A DNA stretch of 64,000 nucleotides from Fistulifera solaris (Eukaryota; Bacillariophyta; Bacillariophyceae; Naviculales; Stauroneidaceae): the NCBI GenBank assembly GCA_030295235.1, contig AP026164.1:1798001-1862000 (forward strand). Reading direction: 5' to 3'. Every line of letters begins with the position of its first letter. The first letter of the stretch is position 1. A program made the translations under genes and the position numbers. Under the pieces are notes generated by a model that was given only the letters and a program-made list of their open reading frames with translations, searched no databases and was not told the DNA's origin. Positions 1 to 10,127 of the stretch are shown here, piece after piece.

Positions 1-1594
1 GCCGCTCTTGAGCGTTCCAGAATCTGTGAACAGCCGTAAGACCAATTGCACAGAAACAATGAGTGTTTACGGAATTGTCGGCGGCATCCTCGTCGGCATG
101 GTTGTCGGCGTTCTGGCCATGTCCACTCACGGGTCGACATGGTTTCCTTTCCCACGTCATTCGCGTCTCTATACGTCCAAATATGCCAAAGTCCAAGGAA
201 TCGGCTTTCAAATATACACCGGCGGAGCACCCGCGTTTTTGGATCGCAACAATACCGGGCCACAGAACCCCGAATGCATCGGCCTCGATTCGTACGGTGA
301 ATTCTACGACGAAAATGGTTTGCAATATCAGTGCTATCTTGGTCTCGAAGATCCTATTGATGATGTTCGTGTACGAATTCAATTAATGAAAGACGCCATT
401 GAAAAAGCGTACGATGTGGCCGATCATAATCCCAGCATTTTGAGAAGTATTCATTGCACCCGAATTCTACTGGCGGGGCATCGATGGTGCATATATTATG
501 GAAGATGAAGAAGATTATACGCATTGTGGGCCCATTTGCGATTTAATGCTCGCCATGGAAGAATTTGTGGCCGACCCCAAATACCAAGATTGGCTCTTTC
601 TGATGGGCACCGTCATTGCCTCGCAGGTCTTGCCGGAAGAAGACCCGTACAATTATCTATTCTACAACTTTGCTCTACTATATAAAGGCTACGATCCAGC
701 GAAACAGGATCACACCGGAAAGCGGTACCTCGTTCCGAAGCGTATTGTGAGTGGACAGGACTTTTTGTTACCACGCCGATTCATGTCGAATCAGTCCGCC
801 ATTCTGGAACTGCTCGCGGAAGATCTGCCAGAAACGGACAATACTTTGTTCATACCGTTTGGTCAGAACAAGTACGACGTCGATGCTTGGGATTTGTACA
901 AAGTTGATCTTCATGATCGGGGGTAAGTGGCATTCGTTGTCGTTGTGAGATGTCTTCGAACAGTAAGGATGGAATTGGTAACTAACCCTTCGTACGACTT
1001 GTCCAGTTATCACTTGATTTATAATAACTGGTTTTTGATTGACGGGATTTCCATGACGTGCGAAATTTGCTTTGATCATGATCAGCGAAGAGCCAAAAAT
1101 ACGTATATGGCGGACATGGTTTCGGGTCGCAGTACGTTGATTCCTAGCTACTCGGATGAGAATGGTTTTGCCTATGTGAATATTCCCGAATATCAGGCAC
1201 AAATTTCTCTCGTTTCTAGCGCCGGCATGACGGTGACCGAGGACTCACTCGTTCTGACGAATGGGGGTGTCATTTTTCTGCAAGACGGTCAGAGCAATGC
1301 AGCCAACGATGTGACTTTTGGAAATGTGGCAGAATGCGATGGGTTCCGTCAGGATGGTTACATTTTCACGGGTGGTACGCAAGCGGTTCAGCGAGAAGCA
1401 GTCGTCTCGTACATGGATGCCTTATTTGAGTTCAAGTCCTTGCATAACTTTGAAAAGTACTCAATATGGGAGCACTGGGAAAGAAGTTAGACGGCGTGTT
1501 TTCCGCCGCATTGTATGAACCGCAACTTGCTGTATACGAGCCTGTTGAAATCGCTCAAATCAAATCGAATCAAAGGAATCATGCTGACTTCTAA
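1..1594 (+). CDS. Nitrilase-fold-like membrane-anchored protein, copy 1 (5' end outside window)
   Basis: The frame is open from the window edge, so the start is probably upstream: its first residues (PLL) align with SPLL near the start of copy 2. A membrane segment (GIVGGILVGMVVGVLAM, from base 59) is followed by a large soluble domain. Three motifs fit the carbon-nitrogen hydrolase triad: Glu in FIAPEFYWRG (about 450-480), Lys in LVPKR (about 735) and Cys in CEICFDHD (about 1065). Family assignment is by motif only; substrate unknown. One intron, 923-1006 (GTAAGT...CCAG, with branch-like ACTAAC). The frame shifts near 445 (one extra base relative to copy 2) and near 1484 (one base short in an A run), after which the C-terminus continues to 1594 in line with copy 2. 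It could instead be an amidase-like non-catalytic relative. Confidence 0.6.
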
Positions 1595-2155
1595 AAAGTG
1601 ATCGATGAAGTGCACTGCTTTTGTCATTTGTGATTGACAATCGCGACAAGTTCGGGTGACAAAACTATATGTAGACTATCTTTCTGACCATGCAATACGC
1701 TTTTGTGAATCGTCAACAAGATTTAGGCCACCTTTCTTCTTTTTAGTCAGCGTTCGGTGATACTACTTTTTGAAACTGAGTCGAATTTTCTTTAATTAGT
1801 GCGGTCAATAGTTACCAGGACTGCAAAATCGTTCAGTCGGAAAACTGTGCCCAACACTTTCTTAAGAAAGGAACAGTTTAACAACGAGACAACATATCCG
1901 CTAGTATTCTTGCAACTCTTTTCGTTTCATTTCTTCATAAAATATGGCCTGTGCGTATAAGAATTGCCCCGTACCCGGTAAGGTTAACATTTTCAGGGAC
2001 TGAAAATCATTAGAAAAAGTTCAGGACACTATTTCAGATAGTCCCACACACCGGTAACCGGTACGGTACCCGGTACAATCGTTACCGCAACCATGACGCG
2101 AGGATGAAGATGCAATTTTCTGTCTTTTGACAAACAAACAAGCAGTGAAAACCCA
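1595..2155. other. Intergenic spacer between tandem copies, with GTACC-rich promoter cluster
   Basis: No coding signal. At 1971-1980 and 2051-2076 there are overlapping CCGGTA/GGTACC words (CCGGTAACCGGTACGGTACC), about 80-180 bp before the start of the next gene. Similar clusters occur upstream of other genes in the window. Confidence 0.5.
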
Positions 2156-3728
2156 ATGGCGCTATCCGCGGAAAATAGCCCGTTATTACGAGGTTCGGGC
2201 CGTCATCTGTCACAAAAAAATAATCAAATCCAAGTGTCAAATGTGATATGGGGAATAGTAGGACTCGTGGTGGGTGTTCTTGCTATGGGGCTGCGTTCTT
2301 ATCGTCTTGAAATGGATCTTCACATCGCCCATTATCCACATTCCAAGTATTCGAAAGTGCAAGGTATTGGGTTTCAAATTTACACCGGAGGGGCCCCCGC
2401 AAAGCTACCCGATGGACGAAAAAATCCGGAGTGTATTGGTCGTAACTCTTACGGTCACATGGATGATGGAGGCGACGATGGACCAATACTTCAATGTTAC
2501 GTCGGACATGAAGATCCCATGGAAGATGTACGACAAAGACTGGAGCTTATGCGGGAGGCTGTTGATCGTGCACATGAACTCGCCGATCCAGATCCGAGCA
2601 CACTCAAGGTATTCATCGCGCCCGAATTCTTTTGGAGAGGAGTCAATGGGGCGTACTCCTTTGCGTACGATGAAAATGGCAACAGTTTTAATGAGTGCGG
2701 AGCAATTTGTGAAATCTTGAAAGGCCTGGAAGAAATAGTAGCGCAACAAAAGCTCGAGGACTGGCTTTTTGTCATGGGCACGGTGGTTGCATCCGAAGCA
2801 CTCCCAACGGAAGATCCATACGACTTTTTGTTTTACAATTTTGCGCCTCTCTACAAGGGTTATGATCCTGACAAAATGGATCATTCCGGAAAGCGTTTTT
2901 AGTTCCAAAACGATACGTGAGCAGCAGCGATTTTTTGACCCCTCGACGTTTCCTGAATGAAACAGCAGTGAGAGAGTTGATTGATGAAGCGCTTCCAGAT
3001 CATGATACAACAGTCTTTAATCCTTTCGATTTTTCTATAAAGCGGTATGACAATGATATGTGGAGCAAGTATAAAAACGAGCTGAATAACATTGGGTACG
3101 GACTGGCTGGACATGTGCTGAAGGCTGTTGTTGCGTGATGGTTCTGTTCTAATATGTGAATCCCGTTTGTCATCAGGTACACAATGATTGAGTATGATTG
3201 GCTCATGGTAGATGGTATCAGTTTTACGTGCGAAATCTGTTTTGACCATGACAGAAGATCAGCGAAGAATACTTATCTAGCTGATATTGTGACGGGTCGC
3301 ACAACTCGTATACCTAGTTCCTCAGACAAGGGACTCACGTTTGTCCCTATTCCCGCGTATCAGGCTCAAATATCGCTCGTGTCCAGTGCTGGAATGACCG
3401 TCACGGAGGATTCTTTGGCGTTGACCAATATGGGTGTGATCTTTTTGCAAGATGGCTTGAACAACTCGTCCAATCGCATGTATTGGGGAGCCATGGAGGG
3501 ATGCGAATACACAAAAGGCTTCCAGTTTGACGGCGGTACCGAAGCGGTTCGTCGAGAAGCCATTCTCACCAAGGACGATGTCTTTTCGAGTACCGAAGCG
3601 TGCAAAGTTTTCAGCGTTATCTGGTGTACGATGAATGGGAGAAACGACTGAAGGGGTCCTTTTCTTCGAAAGCGTATCCTCCGGAGCTTGTAATATATGC
3701 TAGTATGGACGTGGCTCAAGTCATGTAA
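2156..3728 (+). CDS. Nitrilase-fold-like membrane-anchored protein, copy 2
   Basis: Tandem paralogue of the preceding gene, starting at the ATG at 2156. N-terminal cytosolic stretch, one membrane segment (VIWGIVGLVVGVLAMGL), then the same domain with IAPEFFWRG (Glu), LVPKR (Lys) and TCEICFDHD (Cys). One intron, 3096-3176, at the same codon as in copy 1, so the duplication postdates the intron. The frame breaks in a five-T run at 2896-2900 and in a four-T run at 3583-3586. In both cases one more T restores homology to copy 1. The C-terminus then runs to the TAA at 3726-3728 (ending DVAQVM). The breaks differ from those of copy 1, which fits independent consensus errors better than shared decay. 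Confidence 0.62.
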
Positions 3729-3737
3729 ACGTTTTGG

Positions 3738-4588
3738 CTAATAAAAGAGATAAAAAATGCAATTACTTATCGGTTTGCTGCTACGAGTCCTACGATGTTT
3801 TGCATGTCGACTCTTCCTTCGGCGGCCCATTCGCCGCAACGCGATTTCCTGGGTAATCACTCGCAATCGGTATTCCCTCATCGCCGGAGCAAATACTATA
3901 TACCACAAAAAGAACGGCATGCCCCATTTCGACATGAGTTCGTTCCGAAATCGTTCCTCACCAATATAGTAAACAAAGGAACCAGCGTGTCCTCCTTCGG
4001 CCCCCATTCGTTTTCCCGTGGTTTTGAATTCTTCCTGCGTGAAGAAAGCCCGCAGCAAGGGTAAGGCGGTATCTTCTTCGTCTTGTAAATGTTGGCGAAG
4101 GCCAATAGCATATTGCCGAAACATGGTTTGGAACGACTCAATCGACTCTTTCCCCCCGTCATCCTCCAGAAGCTTCTGTAACTCCTCTACAATCTTTTCA
4201 AGATCTTTATGTCCATTGGACGCCTATGGTGACAAGCGACACTGAGTAAACGAACCAAAATATGATGCAGAATAGCACGAGACGGCACCGACCTTCTCTG
4301 GATAACGAAATCGCGTCGATAACATGGGCTGCATGATTTCTTCTTCAGCTTTGTGGTGCGCCAAAACATGATTCCGATGATACTTCCACATGGAATTCAA
4401 GGCGGTGATCTTCCAAGCTACTGGATCGCTCACTACGTGGGAAAGGGCTTTTGAATCTCTTCTAGTTCTCCTCTTAAAGAATGGTGCGAAAGAACCCACG
4501 TGTCCTCCTCGGGTGGCGTTTTCCATTTCCCTGCCTTGTCTGGTGGGAAGTTGGGGTCAATTTGGTATTTGATAAAGTCTTCTGTCAT
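3738..4588 (-). CDS. Hemerythrin-like HHE domain protein
   Basis: Starts at ATG 4588 (MTEDFIKYQIDP). His-rich helices typical of HHE cation-binding domains: SHHSLRGELEEI, HRNHVLAHHKAEEEIM and LRQHLQDEEDTALPLL, which could supply the His/Glu ligands of a non-haem di-iron site binding O2, NO or metal. An intron at 4292-4224 (GTCGGT...ATAG, 69 nt, in phase, contains a stop) joins RFRYPEK to ASNGHKDLEKI. A frame break in the A run at 4449-4452 splits the first helix; one added base restores it. The tail (RRMGRRRKSRHAKHRR) is very basic. The 3' ends of this gene and the second nitrilase-like gene are 9 bp apart, convergent. Confidence 0.7.
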
Positions 4589-4639
4589 GTTAGATAGCTT
4601 TAAAAATATGTGATAGAGCTGCTATGATGATCGGCAACG

Positions 4640-5149
4640 AACGATTTTGAAAGGTTAACAAGAACCGAAGAACGAGAAGGTTCGCGTTTTCGCGTTCGTC
4701 CTCCTTTTTGTGCCACACAAAGAACTCAGACGAGACTTCACTCCCCTGGTCTTTTCCATTGACGGAATGATGGGACAACAGGCTATTTCAGCATCGAGAC
4801 AGCTTGCAAGAAAACTTCAGCGGAAGTGGAACAAGCCATACTCCGAGATCTGTGGCTTCATCCGGGCGCGCATGAGTCTTTCCCTGGTCAGGTCAGTTAG
4901 TATGCTTCTGCGAAATCCAAGAGAAGGAATGCCAAAACGGAATCCCCCTCATTGGGAAACGGGCTCGGGACTGGCCCTCTACTAGCGCACTAAGGCTAGG
5001 GAGTTAGAACCAAAGCTTACTCATTGAAGTGTCAGACTGAAATATATGTGAATGAAAAGTGGAAAATTCAGTCGAATGTCAAGATTAGATTCTGACAATT
5101 AAAAAATTAGGAATAAAATATATATGTTAAAAAAAAAAAAAAAAAAAAA
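4640..5149 (+). mobile_element. 5'-truncated LINE-like retroelement: RT C-terminal tail, 3' UTR and poly(A)
   Basis: The frame at 4710-4985 reads RRDFTPLVFSIDGMMG, then KPYSEICGFIRARMSLSLVR and WETGSGLALY. This resembles the C-terminal tail of reverse-transcriptase polyproteins that are abundant in diatom genomes (FTPFV.S.DG..G, CGY..ARMSIAIVRA, WEDGAGLGL, recalled not searched). About 140 bp of 3' UTR follow, then an uninterrupted run of 21 A at 5129-5149, as expected for target-primed insertion. The upstream RT domains are absent, so the copy is dead. It lies just 5' of the hemerythrin-like gene, pointing away from it. Target-site duplications were not identified. Confidence 0.65.
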
Positions 5150-5513
5150 CTATATTATGATAAAGTGTAACAGTGACAACTGACAACGGCAGGCCGTGAC
5201 TCCTCAATCTTTCCCGCCTGCTGCAGTCCCGGATGAGCTTTCGTGTTGTTCTTTTTTCGCGCGCTTTTATCCGCACCTGCCCGTCTCACGTTTTTTCTCG
5301 CCTCATTCTCCCCAGGCCTCCAAAATCGCAGCTTATTATCCAATCGCTTCACAATCAACATAGAAGGAATATCCAAGGTACTTGTACGAAGAACAAACAC
5401 AGACAGCATTGAGATTGAACGCCTCTAAAAGGATACTGGTATAAAACCTACCATCGACATTGATTCACCTAAGCTTTCAAAGTGATTACTATTGTGAGGC
5501 TACGACGACGAAC

Positions 5514-6392
5514 ATGAACAAGTCCCTGGCTTGTACGCAAGCGTGGCTACAGGGCTTTCGAGTGGCAGCACGTGTCCTACAAACACCTCGCCCTTCCACT
5601 GATGCTCTTAATCGAAGCAAAGCATTTTTAGAACAGGCACTGGTCATCCTCACACAGCATCAAGATACTTGGAACAAACCTCCCGTGACGCTCTATCCCC
5701 CCGAGTTCCCGTATGACCCCGCAAACTACGTGGAAGAAGTTCGCGTGGGAGTTCCCATGGTCAGTCGACGTCTCTTGATTCGTCTCGTGACGTTACAATC
5801 CGAGCTCTTGGCCCGCGAGGCGACGCAGTGTCGTTTTCAAGATCCTCCTCAGTGGCTGGCAGGGGTCGAATATTATGAACAATCCCTCGAACGCCTCAAT
5901 TTTGCCATGCACCTCGCCGACTCGGAATACGCTCGCTTGGTACAAGAAAATGAAAACGCCCAGTCCGTCATGTCGGAAGATGCTTCCATAGTTCAAGTTG
6001 CGAACGGCAGCCTGATTCAACAACGTGACAAGTACCGCCGTGCCGCTGAAACGGCCGCTCGGAAGATCCGTACGGTACTGGAGCCGCAGTGGCAGTCGCG
6101 TGATCAAATCAAACACAGAATGGGAGACCGTTGGTTCAACAACCCCGCGCCGAAAAAGGATCACTGGAAGATGCGGGAAGCCGATGAAACGGCATTGAAA
6201 GAATTAGAGGCAACTATCGAACGTTTAGATGCTTTGGAGATTCGAGAATATCGTATGAACGAGCGGCGGGATCACCATTCGAGTGAAAGCAATCATAATG
6301 CTCAACCCAAAAGACGCCGCGAGGCGTCTGGTCGGCGAATTCGAATGGACAATTGTTCGGGTTGCCAGCAACTCTTTGGGCATTATCATTAG
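5514..6392 (+). CDS. Uncharacterised helical protein, 292 aa
   Basis: ATG 5514 is the first in frame; the open frame extends slightly upstream without a start. Uninterrupted to the TAG at 6390-6392. Largely helical and charged: helix AFLEQALVILTQHQDT, a middle helical region, and a coiled-coil-prone stretch ADETALKELEATIERLDALE followed by a basic Arg/Lys tail (AQPKRRREASGRRIR) ending in a CxxC (NCSGCQQLFGH). The tail could be a nuclear signal. No family recognised. A poly(A) retroelement remnant lies upstream, so the promoter region is short (5150-5513). Confidence 0.6.
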   Translation: MNKSLACTQAWLQGFRVAARVLQTPRPSTDALNRSKAFLEQALVILTQHQDTWNKPPVTLYPPEFPYDPANYVEEVRVGVPMVSRRLLIRLVTLQSELLAREATQCRFQDPPQWLAGVEYYEQSLERLNFAMHLADSEYARLVQENENAQSVMSEDASIVQVANGSLIQQRDKYRRAAETAARKIRTVLEPQWQSRDQIKHRMGDRWFNNPAPKKDHWKMREADETALKELEATIERLDALEIREYRMNERRDHHSSESNHNAQPKRRREASGRRIRMDNCSGCQQLFGHYH

Positions 6393-6829
6393 GCAGCGGT
6401 ACAAACTACGAGTATGAGCGTTGACTACACGGCTATACGTCAGACAAACGGGCTTTTTTTCTTCACGTCAATCTAGTGACTCCAGAAACAAGCAAGTAGC
6501 CAATAGCTAAGCTAGCCCTATTTACAGCGTAGCCCCTTTCCTGTGCCCGCGTTCTTATCGCTTCTTTATTCAGTATGGATCGCATTTTGTTTCCAGAAAT
6601 AGAAAGGCGATCACTGATGCAGAAATAATAGACCTACACAACAACGCTGAACACTTTCAACCGATACATCATTTTGATGACTTATGAACGAACCAGGTCG
6701 TGCAAAAGTGCCGCAACAGCTTGAAAGTACATTTTTAAATTTGATGTTTCGAAACAAAATTGACCTTTTTGTTGTTGCGTTGCGTTGCGTTACGTGCGCG
6801 GCGGCGAGTGAATGCTACGCTGTGACTAG

Positions 6830-7143
6830 GTGCCAGATAAGTCGTCAACGTCTGACTTCCAGCGAGAACGCAGAGCACTGGCTAAAGATTACGCTTCGGT
6901 GGTCTATGATGACATTGTTTTGGCGACAGCACCGCCTCGAACCAAGTGTTCGTTCTGTGTTTCACTCTTTTATGAGATCAATGTTTCTAGAGGGACAAAG
7001 ACTTTCATTGACATTCGACCTTCTTTCGCGGCATCCGCTTGAAAATGATGGTTTATTGCCCCAAGAACAAAACGGTCGTAAAAATTATATTGGACCGAGT
7101 AGCAAAGCACGACCTCTCCGACTTGGACTGTAGATTTCCGTGA
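6830..7143 (+). CDS. Possible small protein exon (uncertain)
   Basis: A coding-like frame begins right after a CTAG at 6826-6829 that could be a 3' splice site. It reads QRERRALAKDYASVVYDDIV and TFIDIRPSF, then, one base later in a TTT run near 7022, continues as RGIRLKMMVYCPKNKTVVK and ends DLDCRFP at the TGA 7141-7143. About 103 residues. No in-frame ATG is seen in this exon; a first exon could lie at 6684-6707 (MNEPGRAK) but its donor site would be weak. Family not recognised. Confidence 0.3.
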
Positions 7144-7985
7144 AGTGCTTCGTCGCCCTGAAGTCTGCTCGAATATTTTCCATTGAGCATTTCACTATTT
7201 GCATTTCATTCGGACAAGCCAATCAACTCTGGTCACTTGGGTAGCGTTTTCCTTAGCAAGTGAGATTTGTATGACTTCGACTGTGACATTTCAGCCTTTA
7301 AGAACTCACATATAGGCCCATCGTGGGAGAAAAGAACTTTAGAGACGTCGCTTGTTGTACTGCTCTGAGTGGGAGTGCTGTGTATGGCGGTCCAGATTCG
7401 CGATGACTCGTAAGTATCGTACCCACTATCTCTTGCCATCTTTGTATCTACAGCTGTTACAATATTATTACGTCCGCCACGGACGAAATCAAGGATCTGG
7501 TGCGTATAAAGTCATCGAGCATCGAGCCCTGGTGAAATAGAGATAAGACTATGTCTAAAACGATTTTCCATGCGCATTTTCGTGAAAGTCTATGCGTAAA
7601 TTTCTCCATGATGGGTGCAAGAATATTGAAGAGGGATCTTGATCGTTTCTTCCCTTCAGAGGGTCTCTCAATGAAATGGGAAAAAGGAAAGAGAAAAGCA
7701 AAATAAATCCTATGCGGTTGGATCGCACAACGCTTGTGTCTTGTGTCCTAAAGAGGATGCACGGACAGACTGCACCATTTTGAGACGACTCCTCGTGATT
7801 CAGAGATTGAAAAGCTTCACATTTCACACAGACAGAAATAACTGTGGTATCAACTTACACGTGACACGATTTTCTTTGTGATGGCGGGGGCGACGATGAG
7901 CGTTGATTACGTTACCGGTGTACCTGGTATTGTTGATTGAAATGAACAAATATGTTATTGAATAGGGAGTAAAAGATATGAACGA
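7144..7985. other. Gene-free stretch
   Basis: Only short unconvincing frames on both strands. No RNA gene or repeat recognised. It should hold the promoter of the F-box gene that follows. Confidence 0.4.
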
Positions 7986-8936
7986 ATGCAACTTGATAAT
8001 CTTCCGGAAGTCGTAATTTTTCAAATATTCGAATATCTTGACGGACTGAGCCTCGCAGCGGTCGGTTCGTGTGGTATTTCGACGCTGGAGGAGTTGTCGT
8101 TGACGCCGCATTTGTGGACCCATTTAGATGATCTCATTTCGTTTGCTTCCGAAGTCTCCCGATCCGCGCACCGAAGAGTATATCGACATGCGGTGGCGAG
8201 TGCATTTGCGGAAGAAATGGAAACAGCTGTGTTGGATCATTATACCTTCCTTAACCCTGTCCGAGATCCGGATGAAGAGAAACGAAATGGGGAACTTCAC
8301 TGGGAAGGGTGTACCGATTGTGATAATTTACCTCAACTAAACCTCGAGTCGTTCTGGGGACCCGTTGAATTTTCGAGACTCGAGTTCTTTCTTCGCATTT
8401 CCGGTCGGAGTACAAAAAGCTTGATATGGCAAGGTTTCGTGCCGGCCTATTTTGAATTTCACGATTCTGTCAAGGACAGCGGCGACGACGATGATAGCAG
8501 CAACGATAGCGAACCGGGAGAAGAAACAAGAATCTCATTAGATTTAGGGAGAGCTGGGGCGAGTGCAGCTATTTTGTCACGGTGGTCGGAGCTCCGACGC
8601 TATCTTAACCGTAGCGGAATGAGTGTCGGATTGTTCGATGACATTCTCCTTCTCGTCGTTGCCATGGTTCGAGAAAGTGATGACGAAACTTCACTTGTTG
8701 CGTTCTCGAGTTATGCACATCACTGGAGAATTCAAGGAACTGATGTTCAGGTTTTGATGGCTCCGTTGCGTCATAGGGACGGTAGTCTTCACGATGAATA
8801 CATTTACGATGAAGATGCTGACGATCACGATCATGAGATGAGGCGACTCCAGGTTCATATGACAAAGCGGACAGAAGGCGAAGATAGTGATGATGAATGC
8901 GATGCCATTATTACTGCGGTAAAAATCATTCAGTAG
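7986..8936 (+). CDS. F-box protein
   Basis: ATG 7986, uninterrupted 316 aa. An N-terminal F-box (LDNLPEVVIFQIFEYLDG, followed by small and hydrophobic positions and PHLWTHL) would bind Skp1 in an SCF ubiquitin ligase. The rest has no recognised substrate-binding repeat. There is an acidic linker at about residues 155-180 (DSGDDDDSSNDSEPGEE) and a His/Asp-rich C-terminal segment (DEDADDHDHEM). Inferred role: adaptor in ubiquitin-dependent turnover; target unknown. Confidence 0.7.
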   Translation: MQLDNLPEVVIFQIFEYLDGLSLAAVGSCGISTLEELSLTPHLWTHLDDLISFASEVSRSAHRRVYRHAVASAFAEEMETAVLDHYTFLNPVRDPDEEKRNGELHWEGCTDCDNLPQLNLESFWGPVEFSRLEFFLRISGRSTKSLIWQGFVPAYFEFHDSVKDSGDDDDSSNDSEPGEETRISLDLGRAGASAAILSRWSELRRYLNRSGMSVGLFDDILLLVVAMVRESDDETSLVAFSSYAHHWRIQGTDVQVLMAPLRHRDGSLHDEYIYDEDADDHDHEMRRLQVHMTKRTEGEDSDDECDAIITAVKIIQ

Positions 8937-9143
8937 ATATACTGTAGTGCATTCCAGTCTACTCGAGTAGATGCAGTCGTGAATCACGTGTACCGAACAC
9001 AAGAATAGGTATGATATTATCATCCACCAACCTGTTACACGACACACTTCTTTTGAGTGCCCCTGACAATGGAATTCTTGCCGAGTCCTACTGGCTTAGA
9101 ATAAACAGCAGCACCCACATTGACACTCCATTCCAGGACGAGT

Positions 9144-9833
9144 TCAGCCGCAACTCCATCGACTCGTTTCCGAATACAGTGTACAAAGCCATCGTAGGAC
9201 CCTACAACAAAATAGCAACTCGGGGGGACTAAGAGGTGACGTTGAAAGATGCAGTGAAATCGACGTTGAGCTTGGCAACGCGATCAAATGAATTGAGCCC
9301 CAAGGCTCAGCAATGAGAACTTCTTCTGCAGTAACGTGGAGGATATCTTTGTAGACAGGCCCCACCTGAAATTTGGATAAACTTTTCAGACTCAAACCAC
9401 TTTCGCTCATAAGGGCAAGATCGCTGCATTCATAGTCAAAGCTGGCATAGACTGAATTGCCTTGCGGTAATATGACTCCACTTGAAGAAATTGTCTGGCT
9501 GAGCTTAATTGACGACACCTCCTTTTGCTAAAGCGCAGAAAAATGTTTTTAGTTGCCGACCGCATACAACCTGTTAACCTCGCCATCAAGAATGGGTGTG
9601 TGCTTAACTGGTTCGTCAATCTCTTTCTGCCACACAATAGATTGCAAGTTTTGTCTGAAGCAAGTGATGAGCCCTTGGCCACTTCTTGTATGGCCACACA
9701 CAATAATGTATTCACCGAATACAACCACCTCACTTTGTATCATCCATTCAGTGAAATAATGGGGCGCTTGTGTAATTCCACTCTTGAAGTCAACTTTTGA
9801 ATGGCTCCTCGTCGACAACCAATAAAGAAGCAA
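9144..9833 (-). pseudogene. Fragment of a PQQ/beta-propeller repeat protein
   Basis: Minus-strand segments read like propeller blades: VVVFGEYIIVCGHTRSGQG, QNLQSIVWQKEIDEPVKHTP, GEVNRLYAVGN, CALAKGGVV, then SQTISSSGVILPQGNSVYA and KDILHVTAEEVLIAEPWG. The pieces sit in three frames: two breaks lie within about 40 bases (near 9545 and 9513), and neither is explained by a long base run alone. No start, no N-terminal blades and no upstream exon were found. The pattern resembles the C-terminal propeller of acyl-CoA-synthetase-like (AASDH-type) proteins, but that is a guess. Confidence 0.4.
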
Positions 9834-10127
9834 CTGAGATCCTTATTTGGGACAGTTGGGCTCGAACCGACGCAACCTCGGAATCTCACAGACGTGTGTT
9901 TGCGGGAGATGGGGTTGAAATGGCGGAAAAGTCAGCGACAAAATGTTCAGTCAAGAAGACGATTGCATTTTCGCAATCACATCCTCTGATCTTTGGTAGG
10001 TCAGTACCGGATGAGACTATGTTGCAACGACCTCTCGTTATCATCGGCACTTTGCGAAACGATAGTAATTAATTATCGTTCATTTAATCAAAGTTACGAA
10101 ATGATTCATCGACTAAGCCACAGCGTA

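Noticed and set aside
923-1006. Reading the stop at 926 as a truncation of the nitrilase-like copy 1
   Set aside because: A GTAAGT...CCAG intron with branch-like ACTAAC restores the frame at the same codon as in copy 2.
9797-10072. Plus-strand frames at 9797-10072 and a tRNA-like GGGCTCGAACC word at 9857-9867
   Set aside because: No start-site, splice or family support. The T-arm-like word has no matching acceptor strand, so no tRNA is called.
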